Of a stretch of 45,989 nt of DNA, positions 15,570 through 23,638 are shown piece by piece. The position numbers were made by a program, and so were the translations under genes. How positions within the stretch are numbered: the stretch's first letter is position 1; every line of letters starts with the position of its first letter. The notes beneath the pieces are model-generated. The model saw nothing but the letters and a program-made list of their open reading frames with translations, was not told the origin of the DNA and made no database searches. The DNA lies in the NCBI GenBank assembly GCA_029856365.1, contig JAHQWW010000021.1, positions 1-45,989 on the forward strand, written 5' to 3'. This stretch comes from Candidatus Hodarchaeota archaeon (GTDB lineage Archaea > Asgardarchaeota > Heimdallarchaeia > Hodarchaeales > Hodarchaeaceae).

Positions 15570-17234
15570 TTAATCCTCCCATTTTCCATTATTTATCCAT
15601 GTACAATTTTCTAGATTTACTTGAGGGACTCTATAGAAAGGATCTATTTGAACAAAAACTGGCCTTTGGGCAGATTCAAACCTTACAGTTTGTTCTCCCT
15701 TTTTTGTGAAAGTAACAGGCTTAATAAACATTTCACCTTCTAAAGAAGTTCGATAACCAACATCAGTTATCAATTCCAAATTCTTTTCTGATTTAATTTT
15801 GATTCTAATTTCAGTAGCAAATTTATCCCTAGTTTCTTCATAATCGACACTGGCAATAGAAAGATCGATTTTAGGAACTTGATTAATCCAAGGTTCTAAA
15901 TATTCTTTGACATTGATTGGAGTTTCTTTTTCTAAACAAGAAAAGAGTTCTTGATAGGTTACATTTTTATAACCATAATCTCTAAAAAATTGTCTTAAAC
16001 CAGTAAAAAAGGCATTATCTCCAATTTTTTGTCTTAATTGCTCCCACACTAGAGCACCATAATAATATATCAATACAAAACTATCTTTTTTTCCACCAAT
16101 CTTATCAATATTCAACAAAGATCTTTCAGTGTTGAAGCCCTCACCTTCAATATAACCGTTTATAAAAAACTTCCTTGTATGCGCACCTACATTCACATTG
16201 GAAATTTTTTCCATTGCCCATGTAACAATGAAATTCGCTCCTCCCTCAGCAAACCACTCAAAGAGATCACCAGAAAAATAAACATAGAATAAATTCCAAT
16301 TATGAAAAATCTCATGAGCACATATTCCAACCATATAGGATTCGTTCAAAAATTTGATATCGAAGTAGATAGCATTCCCCTTATTTTCTGAGCCTCCCAT
16401 AGTTGAATCAAATGCCCCCACTGTAGCAAACTTGTATGTCTTTGTTCCATTATCACCAAAGTATTCATAAAATAACTGTATAATATGAAAAAGAGAATTA
16501 AATAAATCTTTATCCAATGACAATCCAGGATAGATATAAAAATCAATACCCAAACCATTTCTGCTTTTACTAAATTTTTGATAAGGTGCGACGGAAAAAG
16601 CGGGGATATTAGGAGTTTTACTTCTATAATGGTCAATAATAAATCCATTTTCTTTTTTAGTAGATTTTAGTAAACCAGGGACACAAGAATAATTTCCTTC
16701 AGGATATTTAATTGTGAGATCAAAAGGTGCTGAAGGTTCTCCATAAAGTACACGCAAATAATGACCACTACAAGGCTCGACAGCATAACATATTAGTGGG
16801 TTAACAACAAAAGACCACATATACTTTGGTTCACTTTTTTTTATTTCTCCTGCGGACATTTGAAAGTTCATATGTATTATAAACGCTTGATTAGGTTTAA
16901 TGGATTCTTCCAAATATATTTTAATTAGCTGATATTTTATTCCCTCTAATCCTTCACAACGAATAAATTGGTCTTCAAATTGAGTAGTTATATATTTATG
17001 ATTAAGTGTTTTGTCAGTGGCAAAGTCCTTAATAATGATAGAGCTAATGACTAAATATTCGTACAAAATGGCTTCGATTTCGGCAATAGATTCATTTGAA
17101 TTGTTTTTAACTAAGATTTTTTGTTCTGATTTGAATAGTTTGTTCTCTAGATCTATTTCATAAAGTAGATCATATTTGAGGATTTGGAAAAGTCTCTCAT
17201 TCTCGAAAGTCTTGATTAAGTATTGAGCTTTCAT
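15570..17234 (-). CDS. M1-family (gluzincin) metallopeptidase, short form
   Basis: The zinc site is textbook: HEIFH at 307-311 followed, after exactly 18 residues, by E330 in FAEGGANF. An upstream GGSEN (280-284) occupies the place of the GAMEN/GGMEN exopeptidase motif, with Met replaced by Ser. A Tyr-rich YYYGALVWEQL segment probably supplies the transition-state tyrosine. At 554 residues it lacks the large C-terminal helical domain of full aminopeptidase N and resembles shorter M1 proteins. The N-terminal 230 residues form the beta saddle. It has no signal peptide, so it is likely a cytosolic aminopeptidase for peptide recycling. Confidence 0.85.
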   Translation of the reverse strand: MKAQYLIKTFENERLFQILKYDLLYEIDLENKLFKSEQKILVKNNSNESIAEIEAILYEYLVISSIIIKDFATDKTLNHKYITTQFEDQFIRCEGLEGIKYQLIKIYLEESIKPNQAFIIHMNFQMSAGEIKKSEPKYMWSFVVNPLICYAVEPCSGHYLRVLYGEPSAPFDLTIKYPEGNYSCVPGLLKSTKKENGFIIDHYRSKTPNIPAFSVAPYQKFSKSRNGLGIDFYIYPGLSLDKDLFNSLFHIIQLFYEYFGDNGTKTYKFATVGAFDSTMGGSENKGNAIYFDIKFLNESYMVGICAHEIFHNWNLFYVYFSGDLFEWFAEGGANFIVTWAMEKISNVNVGAHTRKFFINGYIEGEGFNTERSLLNIDKIGGKKDSFVLIYYYGALVWEQLRQKIGDNAFFTGLRQFFRDYGYKNVTYQELFSCLEKETPINVKEYLEPWINQVPKIDLSIASVDYEETRDKFATEIRIKIKSEKNLELITDVGYRTSLEGEMFIKPVTFTKKGEQTVRFESAQRPVFVQIDPFYRVPQVNLENCTWINNGKWED

Positions 17235-17445
17235 AATGTATCAAATATACATATTTTTGTAATTTTCTATTTAAAAGTATCTTTAGGGGCAAGTTATCTC
17301 TTTAGAATAGGGAATTGTTATTAATATTAATAGAATTTTAAAAAAATATTAAAATTAAAAAGCTCTTGGTTTTAGAAATTCAAATACACTACTTCTAAAT
17401 ATAAATGAACAAATCTACTTTGCTATTAAAGAAGGAAACATCATA

Positions 17446-18393
17446 ATGGATCCATTTTTCATATTTTTAGCCTTCATTGGAACTATCGTTATTTCGACAA
17501 GTTTTGTGTATAGTAAGTTAGTTCTCACTCAAATAAAAAATCCAATACATATGTTATTTCTTCAGATAGCAATAAACTATATTCTTTTACTAATTCTTTA
17601 CTTTCCAAGTTTTTTACTGTTTGGTTCGGAAATGAATGAAAATTTAACCATTAACAACATTTTTATTATATTCTGTTCTGCAATGGTTATTTTTACTGGA
17701 TTAGTTACTTTTTTTATTGGATTAAACGAAGGAAATGTCTCTACTGGAGGAGTTGTCGTTTCATCACGAGTGATATTTAGTGTTTTCTTAGCATGGTTGT
17801 TCTTGAATGAACGATTTCCTTTTAATTCTTATCTTTTCATTTTGGTTGTGTTTATAGGAGTGCTATTGGTATCATGGCAAAAAGAATTGAGATTAACGGA
17901 TGTTTTCCTTTTTAAATCCAGTGGCTCAGGGTGGTTCATGTTAGCTGTTATCTTTTTTTCAATAGGTAATGCATTTATTCGCCTACTTAGTAATCAGATT
18001 AATGTTCTCACTCAACTTGTATTCCGATTGACTTTTTTACTAATTGCGACTCTTGGATTCTATCCCATATTAAACAGAAAAATTGGAGATAAGAGACCTT
18101 TAAAGGACACTTTAAGAAAACCAAAACTGGTTTTACAGGCCATAATATATGTAATTCTTATAATGATTGCAGATATTGCAACTACTCTTGCTATAGGAGA
18201 ATCTTTAACTATTACTGAAGCTATTACTGCTTTAGAAGGTCTCTTCGTTTTCATATTCATGTTTCTCATTGCACAAAATAAGACTTTCCAGAATGCCCTT
18301 CAAGAACCCTTTGATAGAAAAACACTGACAGTAAGATTTTTGGGAGTTATAATAGCTACTATAGGGATAATTAGTTTTATTTATAGCCTATAA
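17446..18393 (+). CDS. DMT-superfamily (EamA-like) transporter
   Basis: The 315-residue protein has about ten membrane helices in two repeats, with the EamA pattern FIGLNEGNVSTGGVVVSSRVIFSVFLAWLFLNERF in repeat 1 and an ALEGLFVFIFMFLIA segment in repeat 2. Drug/metabolite transporters export or import small metabolites; the substrate is unknown. A TATA-like AAATATAAAT (about 17396-17405) and a GAAGGA ribosome site (17431-17436) precede the ATG. The gene is followed 58 bp later by the creatininase-family gene on the same strand, so the two might be co-transcribed. Confidence 0.85.
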   Translation: MDPFFIFLAFIGTIVISTSFVYSKLVLTQIKNPIHMLFLQIAINYILLLILYFPSFLLFGSEMNENLTINNIFIIFCSAMVIFTGLVTFFIGLNEGNVSTGGVVVSSRVIFSVFLAWLFLNERFPFNSYLFILVVFIGVLLVSWQKELRLTDVFLFKSSGSGWFMLAVIFFSIGNAFIRLLSNQINVLTQLVFRLTFLLIATLGFYPILNRKIGDKRPLKDTLRKPKLVLQAIIYVILIMIADIATTLAIGESLTITEAITALEGLFVFIFMFLIAQNKTFQNALQEPFDRKTLTVRFLGVIIATIGIISFIYSL

Positions 18394-18451
18394 AAGAAAA
18401 ATGAAATATTATCAAAGTATCTAAATCTACAAAGAAGAGGAATGATCAACA

Positions 18452-19318
18452 ATGAACGATTTTTTGTATTTAAAAGGTAAAATGAATGATTGGGGGCCAT
18501 TTGAACTGGCAAGTTCAAATACGTTAATTTTTTCGATAGGAAATCCTTGCGAAGGACATGGCCCTGCATTATCTCCTGATAATGACAGTCGCTGCGCTAA
18601 TTTCGTTGCTTATCATGTATCTGAACGATCTGGAGCCAAATTTGTTGCCCACATACCTTATACTACCGATCAAGTCGGAGATATCGCCTTAAATTGGAGT
18701 CCTGCTTTCATACCAATGGAAGATTGTGTGAATAAAAGCGTAGACTATATAGAATATCATTGTAAGATTCTCCAAGAACTAGGGATTAATTTTTCCAGGA
18801 TCCTCATTATTAACGGCCATGGTGGTAATTATGGCGTTGATAAATTCTCCATTTGGGGTGAGTTAAAAACTAAATTTAGATTATCTGATTTATTATTCGT
18901 AAACACCTACGAGGTGGATATAAATGAAGTTCTTCAATCACAAAATTATTCTATTGCAACTCAAGATGCCTATTTGACTGCAGTACAAACTGGAGGGCAT
19001 GCAGATACTATTGAACACTCAATTGCGACGTTATACGGTGGGATCGATTATGGGAAATTCTATCAAATGAATAATTTCATTAAAAGGGATATAGAAGCTG
19101 CTTTGAGAAAATGGCCAGTTTTAGGAGGATTAGGAGGGTACCTCAAGTTTGGTGGAGAACGTTATGACCCATTAAGACAAGTAGGATTAGAACGCTGTTT
19201 AAGCCAATTTGAAGAAGATGGTCAGATATTTTTATTTCCAGAATTAGCTCAGATAGTTATGGAACATTTAATAAAAAATATTTGTGACATGATTGAAGTG
19301 GAGGAGCTAGATTCCTGA
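18452..19318 (+). CDS. Creatininase-family metal-dependent amidohydrolase
   Basis: The 288-residue protein carries the creatininase metal-ligand pattern: E34 and H36 in NPCEGHGPALSPDND, D45, H123 in INGHGGN, and E188 in GGHADTIEHS. The family includes creatinine amidohydrolase and ArfB, the archaeal formamide hydrolase of the riboflavin/F420 pathway; other members open cyclic amides or sugars. The EGHG/LSPDND spacing and the GAKFVAHIPY segment are compatible with an ArfB-like role, but this cannot be decided here. All metal ligands are present, so it should be active. An AGAGGA ribosome site precedes the ATG at a rather long spacing. Confidence 0.85.
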   Translation: MNDFLYLKGKMNDWGPFELASSNTLIFSIGNPCEGHGPALSPDNDSRCANFVAYHVSERSGAKFVAHIPYTTDQVGDIALNWSPAFIPMEDCVNKSVDYIEYHCKILQELGINFSRILIINGHGGNYGVDKFSIWGELKTKFRLSDLLFVNTYEVDINEVLQSQNYSIATQDAYLTAVQTGGHADTIEHSIATLYGGIDYGKFYQMNNFIKRDIEAALRKWPVLGGLGGYLKFGGERYDPLRQVGLERCLSQFEEDGQIFLFPELAQIVMEHLIKNICDMIEVEELDS

Positions 19319-19420
19319 AAAATAAAGAACTATAAAATCGCGACCTCATTGGAATTTTTAACTAGATATAGAATATAGAGAATAAGACCTAATAAGAATT
19401 AATCGACAAAAAAAAGATCA

Positions 19421-19428
19421 GAGGGTGA
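19421..19428 (+). promoter_or_regulatory. Strong ribosome binding site that sets a non-AUG start
   Basis: GAGGGTGA is a near-perfect match to the archaeal 16S 3' end. It lies six bases upstream of an ATT at 19435 and includes the in-frame TGA stop (19426-19428) that closes the frame upstream. No ATG, GTG or TTG lies between this stop and the end of the encoded signal peptide, so the site argues for initiation at ATT. Confidence 0.6.
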
Positions 19429-19434
19429 ACACCC

Positions 19435-20109
19435 ATTTTCTACTCGGAAAATAAACGCAAATTTGTAGCTTTTTCTCTTTTCTTCATCTTCTACTTAAGT
19501 TTGCATGCCCCTATATCATCATATGCCAAACGAAACTATTTAACTGAAAAATTTCCTCCTGTAGGAGACACTTACATCAGCTCCAGTGAACCTTTGATAA
19601 ATTATGGTAACCAAGAAAAGAACTACCTCTGGACTTCCCAATCTAAGGAATATAGGATACTCCTCGCTTTTAAGGTAAAAAACATTCCAGATGAAGCTAT
19701 CTTGAGTGATGTTCTGTTAACAATCAATTGGTTTTATCTCCCTTCGAGAATCGTTGTAAATCTATACCTAATAAGTTCGTTCAACGAATCCGAAGTTTTT
19801 TGGAAAAATTCACCACCTTTTAGTTCAAAAATCGGCTCATTTAATGTAACGGAAGAAGAAAGTGGGCCATCAAAGTGGAATATAACATCTGTTGTCAATA
19901 ACAATGGATATTATTACTTTGGTCTTTCTACTTCAACTTCTACTACTGTTCATGCTTCTATATGGGCGAAAGAAGGCACTTTTGGTTTTTCACCGAAAAT
20001 AGAAATTACTTACTATACTGAAGATACTGACATCCCTGGCTTCTTTCTTTTCATTACCCTACTAGCCATTATAACACTCATTGGATTAAGAAAGAAATTG
20101 AAAAAGTAA
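19435..20109 (+). CDS. Secreted/surface protein with DNRLRE-like domain and archaeal C-terminal anchor
   Basis: Read from an ATT at 19435 the product is about 224 residues and starts with a classic signal peptide: a basic YSENKRKF, a hydrophobic VAFSLFFIFYLSL core and a small-residue cleavage region near SSYA. The body resembles DNRLRE-type beta-sandwich domains (GDTYISSSEPLINYGNQ, then YLWTS, LLAFKVKNIPDEAILSDVLL). The C-terminus is a DIPGFFLFITLLAI helix plus a RKKLKK tail, like the Pro-Gly-Phe/hydrophobic/basic surface anchors of archaea. The first conventional start codon, TTG at 19501, would cut the signal peptide in half. The protein is expected outside the membrane; its ligand is unknown. 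Confidence 0.7.
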   Translation: MFYSENKRKFVAFSLFFIFYLSLHAPISSYAKRNYLTEKFPPVGDTYISSSEPLINYGNQEKNYLWTSQSKEYRILLAFKVKNIPDEAILSDVLLTINWFYLPSRIVVNLYLISSFNESEVFWKNSPPFSSKIGSFNVTEEESGPSKWNITSVVNNNGYYYFGLSTSTSTTVHASIWAKEGTFGFSPKIEITYYTEDTDIPGFFLFITLLAIITLIGLRKKLKK

Positions 20110-20166
20110 GCAACTCAAATGCTACAGTTGAAATTAAAATCGGTTAATAAGTTCTGTGAATTAAAA

Positions 20167-21171
20167 ATGAAAGCCCGACGGATAATTTTTCCTTCACCTG
20201 GCGAAGTAGAAGTTGAAGAATTTGATTTTAATACCCAAAATCTGAGAAACACCGATATTGCTATAAAAACAGATTACAGCATCATTAGTGCTGGAACAGA
20301 GCTAGCAATACTCGAGGGTATTGAGTCGTGGGCTCCTTTACCATTTGTCCCTGGATATGGCTCTGTTGGAGAAATTATTGCTCTAGGAAGGTCTGTTAAT
20401 CAATTTCAATTAGGTAACCGTGTGTTCACATTTGGTAAGCATGCTAGTAAAGGGTTAACATCTATACTTACGCTTCCAATACCAGATAGTTTAGATAGCT
20501 TAAAAGCCGTTATATCGAGAATGGCTGCAGTTTCAATCACTGCGAATCGCGTATCTCAAGCTGAATTAGGGGATTTTGTTTCTGTATTTGGTTTAGGTCT
20601 CGTTGGAAATTTATCAGCTCAATTTTTTTCTCTTTCTGGATGTGAAGTGATAGGGATTGATATTTCACAGCCAAGATTAGATTTAGCTAAAAAGTGTGGA
20701 ATAAAATATGTTATCAATCCCAGAAAAGAAGACGTTAATGACACAGTGTCCACTATTACTAATGGAAAGATGTGTACATCAGTAATTGAGGCAACTGGCG
20801 TACCTTCAGTAACTGAACAAGCAATTAGGTGTGCTGGTGTTTTGGGAGAACTGATTTTACTTGGAAGCCCAAGGGGTGAATATCAAAGCAATTTAACAGA
20901 CTTTCTCAACAGGAGTCATCTTATTTCAAATGGTTGTATAACAATTAAGGGAGCTCTGGAATGGCGCCTTCCAATAAACAAAAACTCATCATCGAAACAT
21001 TCTATTGAAAGAAATCTAGAAATTATCTTTAATTTAATTCAAAATAATAAATTGAAAGTTTCAAACCTTATTACTCATGTTTTAACCCCCTCGAAGTGTA
21101 AAGAAGCGTATGAAGGGCTAAAAAATAATAAAGATGAATTTATTGGCGTAATTTTCGATTGGAAAGAATAA
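20167..21171 (+). CDS. MDR-superfamily zinc-type dehydrogenase/oxidoreductase lacking the catalytic Cys
   Basis: This medium-chain dehydrogenase-like protein has an N-terminal GroES-like domain with YSIISAGTELAI, where the catalytic zinc cysteine of alcohol dehydrogenases is replaced by the SAGTE motif. PFVPGYGSVGEIIALG follows, and then a Rossmann domain with VFGLGLVGNLSAQ. This subgroup is usually annotated as threonine-dehydrogenase-like or sugar-related oxidoreductase; it uses NAD(P)H, and the substrate is unknown. I place the start at the ATG at 20167, which gives the family's typical MKARRIIFPSPGEVE beginning; an ATG at 20119 would add 16 residues without a ribosome site. It follows the surface-protein gene on the same strand. 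Confidence 0.85.
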   Translation: MKARRIIFPSPGEVEVEEFDFNTQNLRNTDIAIKTDYSIISAGTELAILEGIESWAPLPFVPGYGSVGEIIALGRSVNQFQLGNRVFTFGKHASKGLTSILTLPIPDSLDSLKAVISRMAAVSITANRVSQAELGDFVSVFGLGLVGNLSAQFFSLSGCEVIGIDISQPRLDLAKKCGIKYVINPRKEDVNDTVSTITNGKMCTSVIEATGVPSVTEQAIRCAGVLGELILLGSPRGEYQSNLTDFLNRSHLISNGCITIKGALEWRLPINKNSSSKHSIERNLEIIFNLIQNNKLKVSNLITHVLTPSKCKEAYEGLKNNKDEFIGVIFDWKE

Positions 21172-21258
21172 GAAATCACCAAAACTCCGATACATGTTTT
21201 CTTTTCCAATCGTAAAGTACACTTTTACATAGGAGGGTGATAAATCAATATTGTGGCT

Positions 21259-22044
21259 TCAAATCAAAGTAATGAGTCGTCCTGTCCAACCTATATTTAA
21301 CTGATTTACTCCGCTATAAGAATTTACATAACCGAATTCAATTCTTACTCTGTCATCTACTTCCACTTGTGAAATCTGTTCGTTCCACAAAACTAAAACG
21401 ATTTTACCCGTATCATCACCAAGCTCTGCATTTGTTATAGAGAGCATTTTTCCTGTAGATCGAGATCTTACTTTTCTAGGGGATGATATAGTAAGAATAA
21501 CCCCCTCTACGGTAACATTTTTCAATCCGTCTTTTAATTGCCCTACTTTCATCATCTCGTAAGGTGTCGATGAGTCCATTACCTTTTGGTACCAAATTCC
21601 TCTCCAATTGGATTCTCCCTTTTCCCATCCCACTTGTACAAACCCTAGCTTCTCGTAGAAATGCCTTGTCCTCACATTCCACTCTGGAGTTCCTAATGTC
21701 CAGAGTTGGGCATCAGGATACATTTCCCAAAGTAATTCCATAGCTCGGGAAGCAATACCTTTGTTATGATGAGGAGGATCAACGAAAATCCCTTCAAGGA
21801 CTCGGTGTTTTTTTCCCCTAGAAAAAATACCCCCAACAATGTTGTTGTTGAGGATTATTTTGTAGTAATCCATAAATCCCATAAATCGTCGTTGGGATGA
21901 TGGAGAGTCATAGCCTGGTGGGCCTCCAGGCCCAGATCCCCCTACTTTAGTATCACTGTCATAGGCTCTTCTTGATATGGACGCGAGCTCCTCAGCATCT
22001 CCCTCCTCTGCTCGTTCGAGTCTAATTTCAATCATATTCTCCAT
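21259..22044 (-). CDS. GNAT acetyltransferase fused to an SSB/RPA-like OB fold
   Basis: There are two domains in one chain (numbering from the ATG at 22044). Residues about 4-158 form a GNAT fold, with the acetyl-CoA loop in VLEGIFVDPPHHNKGIASRAMELL and the C-terminal RHFYEKLGF. A Gly/Pro-rich segment (GPGGPPGYDS) also occurs in some stand-alone GNATs. Residues about 165-261 are an OB fold close in pattern to crenarchaeal-type SSB and RPA: VGQLKDGLKNVTVEGVIL, LSITNAELGDDTGKIVLVLW and the final LNIG strand. This suggests an acetyltransferase guided to single-stranded nucleic acid or to nucleic-acid-bound proteins. TTG (22050) and ATG (22035) are alternative starts. No obvious partner is adjacent. 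Confidence 0.88.
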   Translation of the reverse strand: MENMIEIRLERAEEGDAEELASISRRAYDSDTKVGGSGPGGPPGYDSPSSQRRFMGFMDYYKIILNNNIVGGIFSRGKKHRVLEGIFVDPPHHNKGIASRAMELLWEMYPDAQLWTLGTPEWNVRTRHFYEKLGFVQVGWEKGESNWRGIWYQKVMDSSTPYEMMKVGQLKDGLKNVTVEGVILTISSPRKVRSRSTGKMLSITNAELGDDTGKIVLVLWNEQISQVEVDDRVRIEFGYVNSYSGVNQLNIGWTGRLITLI

Positions 22045-22209
22045 TCTCAAGTCTTAATTAGCAATTTTTTCATCGAATAATTGATAATGCCTATTCTTAG
22101 GTAACTGTATTAAGAACTCAGTTGTAAGTGATTGAAGAGTATTTCACGCCGATATTGCTGGTCTCAATAAATAAATAAAGGCCGTTATAAAATAGTTTAT
22201 TGAGGTAAA

Positions 22210-22587
22210 TTGCCATCAGTTAAATCATTTACTCAATTATTTGGTTTAAAAGTTAATACTGAAATAGATAATGAGATTTCTATTATTAAATATCAAATAG
22301 ATCATAATAGGGGGAAAAAAGGAGAATATATCTTCAATATAACAATTATCATTAAGATAAAGGGAGAAATGAATGAACAAATAAGTAAGGAAGTTCTTCC
22401 ACGATTTTTAGACTATTTAAATAAAACTGGAGGTCAAGATGGACGGATTATGCACACATCTTACGGTACTCCTTATGATTGTGCTATAGGGACAGTTATT
22501 GTGAAATCAATCATTGAAGATCAAGTAATTTTGGAATCAATAGGAAATTGTACTCGTAGATATGATTTACGAACTAAAAAAAGATGA
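22210..22587 (+). CDS. Small protein, unrecognised
   Basis: This 125-residue protein is Lys/Ile-rich and probably alpha/beta. Alternating hydrophobic strands (ISIIKYQID, YIFNITIIIKIKG, CAIGTVIVKSIIEDQVILESIG) flank a helix (EQISKEVLPRFLDYLN). No motif or family is recognised. The start is a TTG at 22210, three bases after GAGGT; a stop in frame at 22201-22203 leaves no earlier choice. A TATA-like TTATAAAATA at 22185-22194 lies very close to the start. The stop is one base before the convergent 22589-23596 gene. Confidence 0.5.
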   Translation: MPSVKSFTQLFGLKVNTEIDNEISIIKYQIDHNRGKKGEYIFNITIIIKIKGEMNEQISKEVLPRFLDYLNKTGGQDGRIMHTSYGTPYDCAIGTVIVKSIIEDQVILESIGNCTRRYDLRTKKR

Positions 22588-22588
22588 T

Positions 22589-23596
22589 TCAAGATAAAAC
22601 TAATGATTTCTTCAATTGTTCCTTCTTTTCAATATTTTTTTGTATCTTCTCCCATGACCAGAATATTACTCCATCTGAGGGAGTTTTAATTGCTTCTGTA
22701 ATCATCAGGCCAAATTCCTTCTTGGATATTTCAGCTTTCAAATAGCACTTTTCGACTTGTATGCTTGGTACAATCTTGTCTTTAGTCTGTTCATACATAT
22801 CTTTTACAACATCATGTATCCAAGATGGTTTTCTTCTAAGCATATGAGAATAGCACATTGGAGATATAAAATCAACAATCTTCGCAATTTCTGTGAGATC
22901 TTGACCTGCTATCTTTTTAATTGCCCCACCAAAGTCGTCTTTCCTCCAAGGAACGACATGAACATTAATCAAAATCTTTGGTTTTATTTTTCTTACTTCC
23001 TCTGTGATTTCTTGTATTAAACTGTAAACTACATCACATTTCCATTTCGTCCATTTAGTAGCGTAATTTTTCAGAATAAATTTAGCCATTATATGTGTGT
23101 CCATAATACCCTCTGGTAATATTACTTCAGTATCTTCCTGGAACTTCTTTAAACAATAAGAGCAAAAACAGCAATTAGGAATAGAATCTAAGGTCCTCTC
23201 AGGATATATTTTTTCCCAGTACACGAAATATCGAATGAAATCTAAACTTAAACCATCTGGATTTAGCTCTGTAATAATCTTGCTTATTTCTTCAATTTTT
23301 TTTGCCCTGTATTCCTTTCGTGTTGGACATACGAACCTCACCCATTCTTCTATCGCTTTTTCCCCCTCATTAGTTATAGAATACAATCCAGGGTTCATCT
23401 CAAGAGCCTCTGGATCATAAAAAATTGGAAATATGACAAAAACATTTATATCGTTATCTTTGGCTAATTGTCTGAACTCAAGGTTGGAATACAAAGAAGT
23501 ACTTACAAAAATTGAATTGAAGTTAAGAAAACGCCATTTTTCAAATATATCTTTTTGATTTCCTTGTAAATTATATACTTTAGTTCCAATCAGCAA
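22589..23596 (-). CDS. Putative TIM-barrel glycoside-hydrolase-like protein
   Basis: This 335-residue protein has a (beta/alpha)8 outline. NPDGLSLDFIRYFVYW is like the 'LDYIRYP' strand of the GHL10/DUF4015-type putative glycosidases; INVHVVPWRKDDF, DFISPMCYSHML and GVIFWSWEKI continue the barrel. A cysteine cluster, CCFCSYCLKKF (around residues 144-154), resembles a CxxC metal site seen in some members. The catalytic acid is not identified; D118 (DFIRY) and the region near ISPMCY are candidates. The TTG start at 23596 is supported by a GAAGGA ribosome site six bases upstream. There is no signal peptide. The function is inferred only from the fold. Confidence 0.6.
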   Translation of the reverse strand: MLIGTKVYNLQGNQKDIFEKWRFLNFNSIFVSTSLYSNLEFRQLAKDNDINVFVIFPIFYDPEALEMNPGLYSITNEGEKAIEEWVRFVCPTRKEYRAKKIEEISKIITELNPDGLSLDFIRYFVYWEKIYPERTLDSIPNCCFCSYCLKKFQEDTEVILPEGIMDTHIMAKFILKNYATKWTKWKCDVVYSLIQEITEEVRKIKPKILINVHVVPWRKDDFGGAIKKIAGQDLTEIAKIVDFISPMCYSHMLRRKPSWIHDVVKDMYEQTKDKIVPSIQVEKCYLKAEISKKEFGLMITEAIKTPSDGVIFWSWEKIQKNIEKKEQLKKSLVLS

Positions 23597-23638
23597 TTCA
23601 TTTCCTTCTCTGTCTTTCCTAGATAATCTATCCTCAAA

